From Pseudomonadota bacterium (lineage in GTDB: Bacteria; Pseudomonadota; Gammaproteobacteria; Steroidobacterales; Steroidobacteraceae): a stretch of 64,000 nt of DNA. The stretch covers positions 67,830 to 131,829 of the forward strand of contig JAFAGC010000010.1 of the NCBI GenBank assembly GCA_023423065.1. Direction: 5' to 3'. The notes beneath the pieces are model-generated. The model saw only the letters and a list, made by a program, of their open reading frames with translations. It did no database searches and was not told the origin of the DNA. This document shows, piece after piece, positions 49,772 through 58,214 of the stretch. The stretch's first letter is position 1. Each line of letters begins with the position of its first letter. Both the position numbers and the translations under genes were made by a program.

Positions 49772-50666
49772 GTGCCTGCGCCTTTGCCAACTGTTCGCGC
49801 GTGAGCAGGAAAACTCCGCCCCCGCCGTTTTCGAAATCCAGCCACGTGAACGGCACTCGCGGATACGCGCGCGCCAGCGCACGTTCGGTGTTGCCGACTT
49901 CGACCGCGAGCAGGCCGAACGGCCGCAGGTGCCGATGCGCTTCGCGCAGGATGACCGCAACCGAATCGAGACCCTCGCGACCGGATGCGAGCGCATGGCG
50001 CGGCTCGTGCCGGTACTCGCGCGGCAAACCGCGCATTTCGCGTGCGCCCACGTAGGGTGGATTGCTCACGATGATATCGTACGACCGGCCCGAAAGCGCC
50101 GCGAAGTGGTCGGATTCGATGAGCCGCACGCGACGTGTTAGGCGCAGCCGCCGCCGGTTGATGCCGGCGACCGCGAGCGCGCCGGGGTCGATATCGGTCG
50201 CATCGACGCGCGCGCGCCGGAATGCCTGGGCACAGGCCAGCGCGATACATCCCGAACCCGTGCCCATGTCGAGCACGTCGCGCACGCGCTTCGCGTCGAT
50301 CCAGGGCGAGAAGCGGTTGAGGATGAGCTCGGCGATGGCCGAGCGGGGAATCAGCACGCGCTCGTCGACGTAATAAGGCGAACCTGCGAACCAAGCCTCG
50401 TGTGTCAGGTACGGCAGCGGCACGCGCTCGCGGACGCGCCGTTCCAGCAGCTCGTCGACCCGGGCTCGTTGCGCATCGTTGACCCGACGGGCCAGCACCC
50501 GTGGCGGCGAGTCGTGCGGCAGCTTCATGACGTGGAACACCAGCGCGAAGGCTTCGTCGCGGGCGTTGTCGGTGCCGTGTCCGAAGAAAACCCGCGCGCG
50601 CGTCAGCCGCCGCGTGACGCTCGCGATCAGGTCGCCGACTGTGGGTGTGTGGGATAATCGCGGCAT
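49761..50666 (-). CDS. prmB: Ribosomal protein L3 N5-glutamine methyltransferase
   Basis: The 301-residue SAM-dependent enzyme methylates a glutamine of ribosomal protein L3. The SAM-binding motif is [16 protein letters not shown] and the catalytic motif is [14 protein letters not shown]. An N-terminal helical domain (about 1-90) and [18 protein letters not shown] are typical. PrmC (release-factor methyltransferase) is a close relative, but pairing with aroC favours PrmB. The ATG overlaps the ATG of the divergent SCO1 gene within CATG. No Shine-Dalgarno sequence is evident. Confidence 0.92.
   Translation of the reverse strand: MPRLSHTPTVGDLIASVTRRLTRARVFFGHGTDNARDEAFALVFHVMKLPHDSPPRVLARRVNDAQRARVDELLERRVRERVPLPYLTHEAWFAGSPYYVDERVLIPRSAIAELILNRFSPWIDAKRVRDVLDMGTGSGCIALACAQAFRRARVDATDIDPGALAVAGINRRRLRLTRRVRLIESDHFAALSGRSYDIIVSNPPYVGAREMRGLPREYRHEPRHALASGREGLDSVAVILREAHRHLRPFGLLAVEVGNTERALARAYPRVPFTWLDFENGGGGVFLLTREQLAKAQAHVR
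50653..50658 (+). promoter_or_regulatory. -10-like element of SCO1-psd-epmA-msrC (leaderless configuration)
   Basis: GATAAT then CGCGGC then ATG. The expected start site falls at the initiation codon. The element lies within the first codons of the prmB reading frame region on the opposite strand boundary. No -35 or ribosome site is visible. Confidence 0.45.
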
Positions 50667-51297
50667 GAACAAACGTCAATTCTGGAGCTGGGCGGCCATC
50701 GCGCTGGCCGCGGCCATCGCCGGTGTATATGTCGGGCAGAACGTGGGTCGCACGGTGGCGCCGCCACCGCCGGCGCTCGACAGCGGCACGGCGTTTCCGA
50801 CGCCGCGTGCGCTCGCGGATTTCTCGCTGGTCGACAACCACGGCGCGCCCGCCTCGCCCGCATCGCTGCGTGGCCACCCGACGCTCGTGTTCTTCGGCTT
50901 CACGAACTGCCCGGACATCTGCCCGACGACGCTCGCGTTGCTCGCGAGCGCGCAGAAGAAGGCGGCCGTGCCGGGACTCAAGATAGCGCTCATCAGTGTC
51001 GACCCCGAGCGCGACACGCCCGAACAGCTCGGCAGGTACGTGAATTCATTCGGCAGCGAGTTTATCGGCCTGACTGGCGATGCGCCCGGGATTGTGAAGG
51101 TCACGCGCGCGTTCGGCGTGGCGTCGGCCCGCGTGGATCTGCCCGGAGGCGGCTACACGATGGATCATTCCGCGACGGTGTTCGCGCTCGATTCGCAGGC
51201 GCGCATCGTGGCGGTTTTCACGCCGCCGCTGCGCGTCGACGCGCTGGCGCGCGACCTCGAGACGCTCGAACCCATCCTGCTCGCCCCCGCCACATGA
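50665..51297 (+). CDS. SCO1/SenC/PrrC family copper chaperone-thioredoxin fold protein
   Basis: The 210-residue, membrane-anchored periplasmic protein helps insert copper into cytochrome c oxidase CuA. One N-terminal segment (FWSWAAIALAAAIAGVYVG) is followed by the thioredoxin-like domain. The copper motif FFGFTNCPDICPTTL has both Cys, and the distal ligand His sits in YTMDHSATVFAL. LISVDPERDTPEQLGRYV is also conserved. The stop overlaps psd as ATGA. No oxidase genes are in the window. Confidence 0.93.
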   Translation: MNKRQFWSWAAIALAAAIAGVYVGQNVGRTVAPPPPALDSGTAFPTPRALADFSLVDNHGAPASPASLRGHPTLVFFGFTNCPDICPTTLALLASAQKKAAVPGLKIALISVDPERDTPEQLGRYVNSFGSEFIGLTGDAPGIVKVTRAFGVASARVDLPGGGYTMDHSATVFALDSQARIVAVFTPPLRVDALARDLETLEPILLAPAT

Positions 51298-52190
51298 ACG
51301 ACGAGTCTCCCGGCGCGGCGGGCCGCGTTTTCGTCGCGCTTCAGCACCTGCTGCCACAACACGGGATTTCGCGCCTGGTGCTCGCCGCCACGCGATCGCG
51401 CGCGACCGCGTTCAAGAACGCGCTCATCCGCCTGTTCGTCCGCGGTTTCAGACCCGACATGAACGACGCGGTCGAGCGCGAGCCCACCGCCTACGCGAGC
51501 TTCAACGAATTCTTCACGCGCGCGCTGCGACCCGAGACGCGGCCGATCGACCCGGATCCGCGCGCGATCGTCTCTCCCGTGGATGGCACGGTGAGCGAAG
51601 CCGGCCGGCTCACCGAGGACCGCCTGCTGCAGGCCAAGGGACACGAATACACGTTGCGCGCGCTGCTCGCGGGGAACCGCGCCTGGGAACGGACCTTCGC
51701 CGGCGGCAGCTTCGCGACTATCTACCTTGCGCCGTACAACTATCATCGCATCCACATGGCGCTGTCCGGCGAGCTGCGCGAGAGCTTCTACGTGCCCGGC
51801 AGACTGTTCAGCGTGAACCGGACCACCGCGCAGCTCGTGCCCGGGCTGTTCGCGCGCAACGAACGCGTGTTCTGCGGCTTCGATTCCGGCGGCGTGCCCT
51901 GGGGCATCGTCCTGGTCGGAGCGCTCAACGTCGGCAGCATGGCCACGGTCTGGCACGGAGACGTCACGCCACGCAAGTATCGCGACGAGGTGACCCCGTT
52001 GCCGGTGCACGGCGTGCTGGCCCCGACCGAACTACCGAAGGGCGCGGAAATGGCGCGCTTCAACATGGGGTCGACCATCATCCTGCTGCTGCCGCCCGGA
52101 ACTTCGACCTGGGCGTCGACACTGACTGCCGGCCGCACCGTGCGCATGGGCGAGCGCATCGGCACGATGGAATCCTGGGCGGCGCGATGA
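51294..52190 (+). CDS. psd: Phosphatidylserine decarboxylase proenzyme
   Basis: The 298-residue inner-membrane enzyme makes phosphatidylethanolamine. It self-cleaves at a Gly-Ser bond to form a pyruvoyl group; here the motif is FNMGSTIILLLPP, where LGST is more common. Conserved YASFNEFFTRALRPETRPID, IVSPVDGTVSEAG and YNYHRIHMALSGEL include the Asp and His needed for self-processing. It overlaps SCO1 and epmA by four bases each (ATGA). psd and epmA are also neighbours in E. coli. Confidence 0.95.
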   Translation: MNDESPGAAGRVFVALQHLLPQHGISRLVLAATRSRATAFKNALIRLFVRGFRPDMNDAVEREPTAYASFNEFFTRALRPETRPIDPDPRAIVSPVDGTVSEAGRLTEDRLLQAKGHEYTLRALLAGNRAWERTFAGGSFATIYLAPYNYHRIHMALSGELRESFYVPGRLFSVNRTTAQLVPGLFARNERVFCGFDSGGVPWGIVLVGALNVGSMATVWHGDVTPRKYRDEVTPLPVHGVLAPTELPKGAEMARFNMGSTIILLLPPGTSTWASTLTAGRTVRMGERIGTMESWAAR

Positions 52191-53164
52191 ACGATCCGGT
52201 CGCGTGGCGTCCCACGGCATCGCTCGAGATGCTGCGGCGCCGGGCCGAGGCGTTGCATGCGGCGCGCGAGTTCTTCCGCGCGCGCAACGTGCTCGAGGTG
52301 GAAACGCCGGCGCTCGTGAATGCGCCCGTATCCGACGTGAACCTCGCGAGCGCCCGTGTCGCGCTCGCCGGTCTCGAGACGCCTTTCTACCTGCACACCT
52401 CGCCCGAATTCGCGATGAAGCGCCTGCTCGCCTCCGGCAGCGGCGACATCTACCAGATCTGCCACGTGTACCGGGCCGCCGAGCGCGGGCGGCAGCACAA
52501 TCCCGAGTTCACGATGATCGAATGGTATCGGCTCGGGTTCACGTTCGAGCAACTCATGCGGGAAGTCGCGGATCTCGTGCGCGGATTGTTGGGCCGCGGC
52601 GAGTCCGAACTACCCACGGAGTTCCTGGATTATCGTGAAGCCGTGCAGCGATACGCGGGCATCGACCCGTTGTCGGATCACATCGAAGCCCTGCGCGGCG
52701 CGGCCCGCGAACTCGGCCTCTCCGTCGAGCAAGCCGCGACGGCTGGACGCGACGAACTGCTCGATCTCATCGTCGGTGCACGAGTCGGCCCGCAACTGGG
52801 CGCGAACGCATTCACCTTCGTGCATCGCTATCCCGCCTCGCAGGCCGCGCTCGCGCGGCTCGATGACGCGGATCCGCGGGTCGCGCTGCGATTCGAGCTG
52901 TACCATCGCGGCATCGAGCTCGCGAACGGATATCACGAGCTGGCGAGCAGCGCCGAACAGCGCCAGCGCTTCGCGGCGGACCAGGCGGCGCGCCGGTCGC
53001 GCGGCCTGCCCGAGACGGCTCTCGACGAACGCCTTCTCGCCGCACTCGACGCGGGACTGCCCGATTGCGCGGGGGTCGCGCTCGGTTTCGATCGTGTGTT
53101 GATGCTCGCCGCCGGCGCGGCGCACATCGACGAAGTACTGGCATTTCCGCTGGAGCGCGCCTGA
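52187..53164 (+). CDS. epmA: EF-P lysine (R)-beta-lysyltransferase (EpmA/GenX/PoxA)
   Basis: The 325-residue class II LysRS paralogue lacks the anticodon-binding domain and lysylates elongation factor P. The catalytic core has FLEVETPALVNAPVSDVNL (as VLEVETP), YLHTSPEFAMKRLLASGSGDIYQICHVYR, RGRQHNPEFTMIEWYRLGF and, near the end, ELANGYHEL and GVALGFDRVLML. Length equals E. coli EpmA (325). The EF-P gene lies 0.6 kb downstream on the other strand and keeps the target lysine. The beta-lysine-forming partner EpmB is not in this window. Confidence 0.95.
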   Translation: MNDPVAWRPTASLEMLRRRAEALHAAREFFRARNVLEVETPALVNAPVSDVNLASARVALAGLETPFYLHTSPEFAMKRLLASGSGDIYQICHVYRAAERGRQHNPEFTMIEWYRLGFTFEQLMREVADLVRGLLGRGESELPTEFLDYREAVQRYAGIDPLSDHIEALRGAARELGLSVEQAATAGRDELLDLIVGARVGPQLGANAFTFVHRYPASQAALARLDDADPRVALRFELYHRGIELANGYHELASSAEQRQRFAADQAARRSRGLPETALDERLLAALDAGLPDCAGVALGFDRVLMLAAGAAHIDEVLAFPLERA

Positions 53165-53653
53165 ATGAGCCACGTTTCGAAAGCCTACGACTTCACCGAC
53201 GCCGAGTCGGCCTACCGCGATCTGGCGCGCGCCCTCACCGCCCTGCTCGCCGGCGAACGCGATCTCATCGCCAACGCCTCGAACACCTCCGCGCTGATCT
53301 ACGACGCGCTGCCCGATCTCAACTGGGCTGGGTTCTATCTATATAAGGAAGGCGAACTCGTGCTGGGTCCGTTCCAGGGCAAACCCGCGTGCGTGCGCAT
53401 CGCGATCGGCAAGGGCGTGTGTGGCACCGCGGCCGAACGGCGCGCGACGGTGCTGGTCGAGGACGTACATGCCTTTCCGGGACACATCGCTTGCGATTCG
53501 GCGTCCAACTCCGAGATCGTGGTACCCCTGCTGCGCGGGGCCGAACTACTCGGCGTGCTCGATGTCGACAGCCCGAAGCCGCGGCGTTTCGGACAAGCCG
53601 ATCAGCGCGGCCTCGAAGCACTCGCGCGGATATTCATCGAATCGTTGGGATGA
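53165..53653 (+). CDS. msrC: Free methionine-(R)-sulfoxide reductase (GAF domain)
   Basis: The 162-residue GAF-fold enzyme reduces free methionine-R-sulfoxide. The conserved cysteines appear in KPACVRIAIGKGVCGTAA and HIACDSASNSEIVVPL. The N-terminal ALIYDALPDLNWAGFYL and C-terminal GVLDVDSPKPRRFGQADQRGLE match the YebR/fRMsr family. Its ATG follows the epmA stop with no gap, so it is fourth in the SCO1-psd-epmA-msrC unit. A strong palindromic terminator follows. Confidence 0.93.
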   Translation: MSHVSKAYDFTDAESAYRDLARALTALLAGERDLIANASNTSALIYDALPDLNWAGFYLYKEGELVLGPFQGKPACVRIAIGKGVCGTAAERRATVLVEDVHAFPGHIACDSASNSEIVVPLLRGAELLGVLDVDSPKPRRFGQADQRGLEALARIFIESLG

Positions 53654-53657
53654 AAAA

Positions 53658-53714
53658 GGGGACAGATCTATTTGTGCCAGATAACCGTGATCTGGCACAA
53701 ATAAATCTGTCCCC
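53658..53714. repeat. GGGGACAGAT palindrome (REP/RAYT-type repeat acting as bidirectional terminator)
   Basis: The two 25-base arms start GGGGACAGAT and end ATCTGTCCCC. They pair at 24 of 25 positions around a 7-base loop (AACCGTG). T-runs flank both sides (GATTTTT on plus, CTTTTT on minus), so both convergent genes, msrC and efp, could terminate here. The GGGGACAGAT(T)TATTT core is a widespread proteobacterial repeat linked to REP-associated tyrosine transposases. Confidence 0.85.
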
Positions 53715-53722
53715 GATTTTTC

Positions 53723-54295
53723 TTACTCGCCCTTGCCGCGCGAGATGTACTCGCCGGTGCGCGTATCGATGCGCAGCACTTCGCCTTCGTTGATGAACAG
53801 CGGCACGCGCACGACGGCGCCGGTCTCCATCTTCGCCGGCTTGCTCCCGCCGGTCGCGGTGTCGCCGCGCACGCCCGGATCGGTCTCGATGACCTTCAGC
53901 TCGATGTGCGGCGGAGGGGTCACCACGAGCGGCACGCCGTTCCACAACGTGATGATGCAGACCGTGCCGTCCTTGAGCCACTGAGCCGCTTCGCCGACGG
54001 CCGACGCGCCCGCCTGCAGCTGCTCGTAGTTCTCGGGATTCATGAAGGTCCAGAAATCGCCGTCCTTGTAGAGATACTGCATTTCCGTATCCACGACGTC
54101 GGCGGCTTCGATGGACTCGCCGGAGCGGTAGCTCTTCTCGACGGTGCGGCCGGTGCGCAGGTTGCGCACGCGAATGCGGTTGAAGGCCTGGCCCTTGCCG
54201 GGCTTCACGTATTCGTTGTCGATCACGGCATAGGGATCGCCGTCGATCAGGAGCTTCATTCCGCCGCGAATTTCGTTGGTTGTATAACTGGACAT
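53723..54295 (-). CDS. efp: Elongation factor P
   Basis: The 190-residue EF-P rescues ribosomes stalled at polyproline stretches. Three beta-barrel domains can be traced. The modification loop is EYVKPGKGQAF with Lys34, the residue beta-lysylated by EpmA in E. coli. Later blocks are EKSYRSGESIEAADVV, MQYLYKDGDFWTFMNPENYEQ and the C-terminal RIDTRTGEYISR. The ATG at 54295 gives the standard length; upstream open frame is noise. A -10-like TATCAT followed by GCGCGGTC lies 51 bases upstream. Confidence 0.96.
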   Translation of the reverse strand: MSSYTTNEIRGGMKLLIDGDPYAVIDNEYVKPGKGQAFNRIRVRNLRTGRTVEKSYRSGESIEAADVVDTEMQYLYKDGDFWTFMNPENYEQLQAGASAVGEAAQWLKDGTVCIITLWNGVPLVVTPPPHIELKVIETDPGVRGDTATGGSKPAKMETGAVVRVPLFINEGEVLRIDTRTGEYISRGKGE

Positions 54296-54507
54296 GGCAA
54301 TTCCGGGTTTGCCCGAGTCTGGCGGGCCTGAAAAAAAGACCGCGCATGATACCCACCCGGCCTCGACCCCGCCATAAGCGTGAAGGACGCGATCGTCGCG
54401 CCGCGTACTTTCCGGTTTCCCGGGCGGCCCGGCTGGGGACCCAGTGCTAAACTCGCCACGCTTGTTTGGGCGGCGCTTTCGCGGCCGCCGACCTTCGGGG
54501 AGTTCCA

Positions 54508-56574
54508 TTGACGGACAATTCTGCCGTTCCGCTCATCGTCTTTTCGCCGCAGCGCGAGCCGTCCGAGTTCATCAACAGCCTGATGCGCAAGGCCGGGGAA
54601 CCGGTGCACTGCACCTGGATTCCGGCCGTTCGCGATCTCGGTGAAGCGCTGGAGCAGCTCAACCCGGAGCTGCTGATCTGCGCCTACAACTCCGAAGCCG
54701 ATACGCGACAGGCCATCACCGTGCGCGACCAGGTCGCCCCGCAGGTGCCGGCCATCCTCGTACGCCCGCAGACTTCCGAAAACGACATCGCGGCCGGCAT
54801 GCGGCTCGGCGCGCGCGACGTCGTGTCGCTCTCGGCGTCGGAGCGAGTGCAGGCCGTGATCGCGCGCGAGCTGCGTTCGTTCCGCCTCGAGCGCGCGCTC
54901 AACACGACCCTGCAGTCCGCCAGCGACTATCGACGCCAGCTGCAATCGGTCCTGCAACGCTCGAACGACGCCATCCTGCAGGTGCAGGAAGGCATCGTGG
55001 TCGACGCCAATCGCACCTGGCTCGAGTTGTTCGGCTACGCGGAATCTGGCGCGGTCGTGGATCAACCGCTGATGGATCTGTTCGACGAACGCTCGCACGC
55101 GGCGCTCAAGGGCGCACTCGTCGCCTGCGCGCAGGGCAAGTGGTCGGATCACCCGCTCAAGGTCACCGCGTTGCTGAGCGACGGCACGCAACTGCAGCTC
55201 GACCTCGTGCTGACGCCAGGCGAATTCGAGAACGAGCCCTGCGTGCGCATCATGGTGCCGGCGAAGAAGCGCGACGAACGGCAGCTCACGACCGACCTCA
55301 CCGACGCGGTCAAACGCGACTCCACCACGGGCTTACTACTGCGCCGGCCGCTGCTCGATGCGATCGAGACACGCATCGGTGCCCCGCCCGCGGGCGGTGT
55401 GCGTTTCATGGCGCTCGTGCGTCCCGACAAGTTCGCGGTGATCGAGAAGGACGTCGGCGCCCGCAATTCCGACCAGCTCGTCGCCGAATACGCGACGACG
55501 CTCAAGTCCTATCTCGGGCCCAACGACATCGCGGGCCGCTTCGCCGGCGTCGCGTTTCTCGCATTGCTCGAACGCGGCAATCCGCACGACGTGGAAGCCT
55601 GGGCCGAAGCGGTGCTCGCGCGTTTCTCCGAAACCACTTCGACCGTCGGACAGCGCACCGTCCACACGACCTGCACGATCGGCCTCACGGCCGTGCCGAC
55701 GGCGGGCGGCAATTTCGACGCGGTGGTCGCGGACGTGATCGAGGCCGTGCGCCTGGGCCGTTCGCAGGGCGGCAACCAGATCTATCACCTCGATCGCGCG
55801 GACACCGACACGCGCGTGCAGGCCTACGACCGCATCTGGGTGAAACACATCAAGTCGGCGCTCATGGAAAACCGCTTCCGGCTCGTGCAGCAGCCGGTGG
55901 CGAGCCTGCAGGGCGAAGACCCGAACATGTTCGACGTGCTGGTGCGCATGCTCGATCAGCAGGGCAAGGAAGTGTTGCCGGCCGAGTTCATGGCCGCCGC
56001 CGAGCGCAACGACCTGCTCAAGAACATCGACCGCTGGGTCGTGGGCGCGTCGCTGTCCTTCGCCGCGCAGCGCAAGCCCGGCTGCCTCTTCGTGCGCCTG
56101 TCGAAGGACAGCGTGGTCGACGGTGGCTTCCTCGAATGGCTCAAGACCCAGGTCGCCGCCGGCACGCACGAGCCGAATCGCATCTGCTTCCAGATCACCG
56201 AGAGCATCGCGGAGCAGTACATGAACGCCGCGACCAGCCAGCTCGGCGCGCTCAAGAAACTCGGATTCCGGATCGCGATCGAACGATTCGGCACGGGCCG
56301 CGACCCGGCCAAACTACTCACGGCGCTGCCGCTCGATTTCATCAAGATCGACGGCGCGCTGGTGCAGGACCTCGCCTCCAACTTCGAGACGCAGGCCATG
56401 GTGAAGAAGCTCGTCGAACAGGCCAACAAGTCGAAGATCGAGACGATCGCCGAACGCGTCGAGGATGCGAACACGATGGCGGTGCTGTGGCAGCTCGGCG
56501 TGCAGTTCATCCAGGGTTATTTCATCAACGCGCCCGAGGAAGTGGTCATGGCCGAAGGCCAGGGACGCCGCTGA
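54508..56574 (+). CDS. FimX-like protein: REC-like, PAS, degenerate GGDEF and degenerate EAL domains
   Basis: This 688-residue cytoplasmic signalling protein has a receiver-like region (about 1-120) lacking a clear phospho-Asp site, a PAS domain (about 150-260, NDAILQVQEGIVVDANRTWLELFG), a GGDEF domain and an EAL domain (about 445-680). The GGDEF signature is replaced by GRFAGVAFLALL and the EAL motif by FDVLVRM, so neither cyclase nor phosphodiesterase activity is expected. Degenerate REC-PAS-GGDEF-EAL is the architecture of FimX, a c-di-GMP receptor controlling type IV pili. The start is TTG, selected by GGGGAG 5 bases upstream. It overlaps the esterase gene as TGATG. Confidence 0.85.
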   Translation: MTDNSAVPLIVFSPQREPSEFINSLMRKAGEPVHCTWIPAVRDLGEALEQLNPELLICAYNSEADTRQAITVRDQVAPQVPAILVRPQTSENDIAAGMRLGARDVVSLSASERVQAVIARELRSFRLERALNTTLQSASDYRRQLQSVLQRSNDAILQVQEGIVVDANRTWLELFGYAESGAVVDQPLMDLFDERSHAALKGALVACAQGKWSDHPLKVTALLSDGTQLQLDLVLTPGEFENEPCVRIMVPAKKRDERQLTTDLTDAVKRDSTTGLLLRRPLLDAIETRIGAPPAGGVRFMALVRPDKFAVIEKDVGARNSDQLVAEYATTLKSYLGPNDIAGRFAGVAFLALLERGNPHDVEAWAEAVLARFSETTSTVGQRTVHTTCTIGLTAVPTAGGNFDAVVADVIEAVRLGRSQGGNQIYHLDRADTDTRVQAYDRIWVKHIKSALMENRFRLVQQPVASLQGEDPNMFDVLVRMLDQQGKEVLPAEFMAAAERNDLLKNIDRWVVGASLSFAAQRKPGCLFVRLSKDSVVDGGFLEWLKTQVAAGTHEPNRICFQITESIAEQYMNAATSQLGALKKLGFRIAIERFGTGRDPAKLLTALPLDFIKIDGALVQDLASNFETQAMVKKLVEQANKSKIETIAERVEDANTMAVLWQLGVQFIQGYFINAPEEVVMAEGQGRR

Positions 56575-57491
56575 TGCGAATGCGCGCAGGCATGTTCGCG
56601 CTGCTCGTCGCGCTCTCCGTACCCGCATTGTCCGCGCCGAAGCCGGCGGCAACGCCGGCCGTCGAGCGCAACGTCGTGTACGGAATGGTGTCGGGCGCCG
56701 CGCTGCTGCTCGACGTGCATCGGCCCGCGAAGCCGAACGGGCTCGGGGTCATCTTCGTCTCCGGCAGCGGCTGGCAGGCCTCGACCGCGTACGGCGCCGC
56801 GCCGCTCAAGGAACAGCAGATAGGCGTCTGGGGTCCGCCGCTCACGGCGGCGGGATACACGGTGTTCGCGCTGAATCACCGCGGAGCGCCGCAGTTTCAC
56901 TATCCAGCGGCGATCCATGACGTCCAGCGCGCGATCCGCTTCGTGCGTTACAACGCCAGACAGTACGGCATCGACGCGACTCGCCTCGGCGGCGTCGCGG
57001 GATCGTCGGGCGGACATCTCGTCGCGCTGGCGGCGATGCTCGCCGAGCCGGGAACCACGAACGATCCGGATCCGGTGAATCGCGAGTCCGCGGCGCTGCA
57101 GACCGTGGTGCTGCGCGCGCCCGTGCTGGACCTGCGCAACGTCGATACCGTCGAGGGCATGGCCTACGTCGTGTCGTTCATGGAAGCGCCGCCGTCGCAG
57201 GACTCGACGCGCGCCGCCTACGAAGCCGGCTCGCCCATCACACACGTGAAGCCAGGCTCCCCGCCCGTCATGCTGGTGCACGGCGACGCCGACAAGATCG
57301 TGCCCTACGCACAGTCCGTGGCCATGAAGGCGGCGCTCGAAAAGGCGAACGTACCCGTCGAGCTGATCACGATTCCCGGCGGTGAGCACGGCGTGGATTT
57401 CGGTTCGGCCCGACCCCGGGCCGACTGGCCGAACTACTTCGGCGCGATGATTTCCTGGCTCGACCGCCACCTGAAATCCGCTGCACAATAG
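56574..57491 (+). CDS. Secreted alpha/beta-hydrolase (esterase/S9-like)
   Basis: The 305-residue precursor has a signal peptide (MFALLVALSVPALSA) and an alpha/beta-hydrolase domain. The nucleophile elbow is VAGSSGGHLVALA (Gly-x-Ser-x-Gly), the acid Asp probably lies in LVHGDADKIVPYAQS, and the His in IPGGEHGVDFG. ALNHRGAPQFHYPAAIHDVQRAIRFVR is typical of the BD-FAE/acetyl-esterase and dienelactone-hydrolase-like groups. The substrate is unknown. Its ATG overlaps the FimX-like stop (TGATG), so the two are coupled though no functional link is apparent. Confidence 0.85.
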   Translation: MRMRAGMFALLVALSVPALSAPKPAATPAVERNVVYGMVSGAALLLDVHRPAKPNGLGVIFVSGSGWQASTAYGAAPLKEQQIGVWGPPLTAAGYTVFALNHRGAPQFHYPAAIHDVQRAIRFVRYNARQYGIDATRLGGVAGSSGGHLVALAAMLAEPGTTNDPDPVNRESAALQTVVLRAPVLDLRNVDTVEGMAYVVSFMEAPPSQDSTRAAYEAGSPITHVKPGSPPVMLVHGDADKIVPYAQSVAMKAALEKANVPVELITIPGGEHGVDFGSARPRADWPNYFGAMISWLDRHLKSAAQ

Positions 57492-57518
57492 CCGTCCCCT
57501 TCGCGGACGGATTTCCCG

Positions 57519-58136
57519 ATGACTCTCTACGGTCTGTTGACCTTCTGCGCGGTCTACGCGCTCACCGTCGCCACTCCCGGCCCCGGCATCGCCGCGGTCG
57601 TCGCGCGCTCGCTGGCGCACGGATTCAGGGGCGCACCCGCGTTCGTCGCGGGCTTCCTCGTCGGCGATCTCGTGTGGTTCACCGTCGCGGCCACCGGCCT
57701 CGCCGCCATCGCGAGAACCGCCGCGACCGTGTTCGTCGCCATCAAGTGGGCCGGCGTCGCCTATCTACTCTATCTCGCGTGGAAACTCTGGATGGCGCCC
57801 GCGGAGCGGGTCGCGGTCCCGGCCGACGACGACGGCCGGCAGCACGGCTGGCGCGCGTTCGCCGCGAGCTTCATGCTGACGCTCGGCAACCCGAAGGCGA
57901 TCCTGTTCTTCCTCGCGCTGCTGCCCACGGTGGTCGATCTGGCCTCGATGAACGCCCTGCGCTTCCTCGAGATCTCGCTGGCCATCGTAATCATCCAGCC
58001 GACGGTGTTGTTCTCGTACGTGTTCCTCGCGGCGCGGGCGCGCGAAATGTTCACGACCCCGAAGGCGGTGCGCCGGCTGAATCGCAGCTCGGGCGTCGCG
58101 ATGGCGGGCGCCGCCGCGGTGATCGCGGCTCGCTGA
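57519..58136 (+). CDS. LysE/RhtB-family amino-acid exporter
   Basis: This 205-residue inner-membrane protein has about six helices. The start LLTFCAVYALTVATPGPGIAAVVARSLAHGFRGA carries the family's PGP motif, followed by KWAGVAYLLYLAWKLW and FMLTLGNPKAILFFLALLPTVV (GNPKA signature). Members export lysine, threonine, homoserine and similar compounds. The substrate here is unknown. It stands 27 bases after the esterase, and a -10-like CACAAT lies just upstream. Confidence 0.9.
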   Translation: MTLYGLLTFCAVYALTVATPGPGIAAVVARSLAHGFRGAPAFVAGFLVGDLVWFTVAATGLAAIARTAATVFVAIKWAGVAYLLYLAWKLWMAPAERVAVPADDDGRQHGWRAFAASFMLTLGNPKAILFFLALLPTVVDLASMNALRFLEISLAIVIIQPTVLFSYVFLAARAREMFTTPKAVRRLNRSSGVAMAGAAAVIAAR

Positions 58137-58139
58137 AAT

Positions 58140-58177
58140 GGGGACATTCCCCGTTTCCTGGCAAACGGGGACAGGCC
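58140..58177. repeat. GGGGACA-type palindromic repeat between convergent genes
   Basis: Two nested inverted repeats are present: GGGGACATTCCCC, and CCCCGTTT/AAACGGGG around a 6-base loop, followed by ACAGGCC. The GGGGACA ends resemble the larger palindrome beside efp, and the position between convergent LysE and parC genes is equivalent. It probably acts as a terminator. Confidence 0.65.
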
Positions 58178-58214
58178 TCATCGCATTCGCTCCCCGTGAT
58201 CCGGGCAGGCCCGG

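Noticed and set aside
53658..53714. Palindrome as a CRISPR repeat or attachment site
   Set aside because: A single inverted unit without spacers, cas genes or an integrase; terminator/REP explains it.
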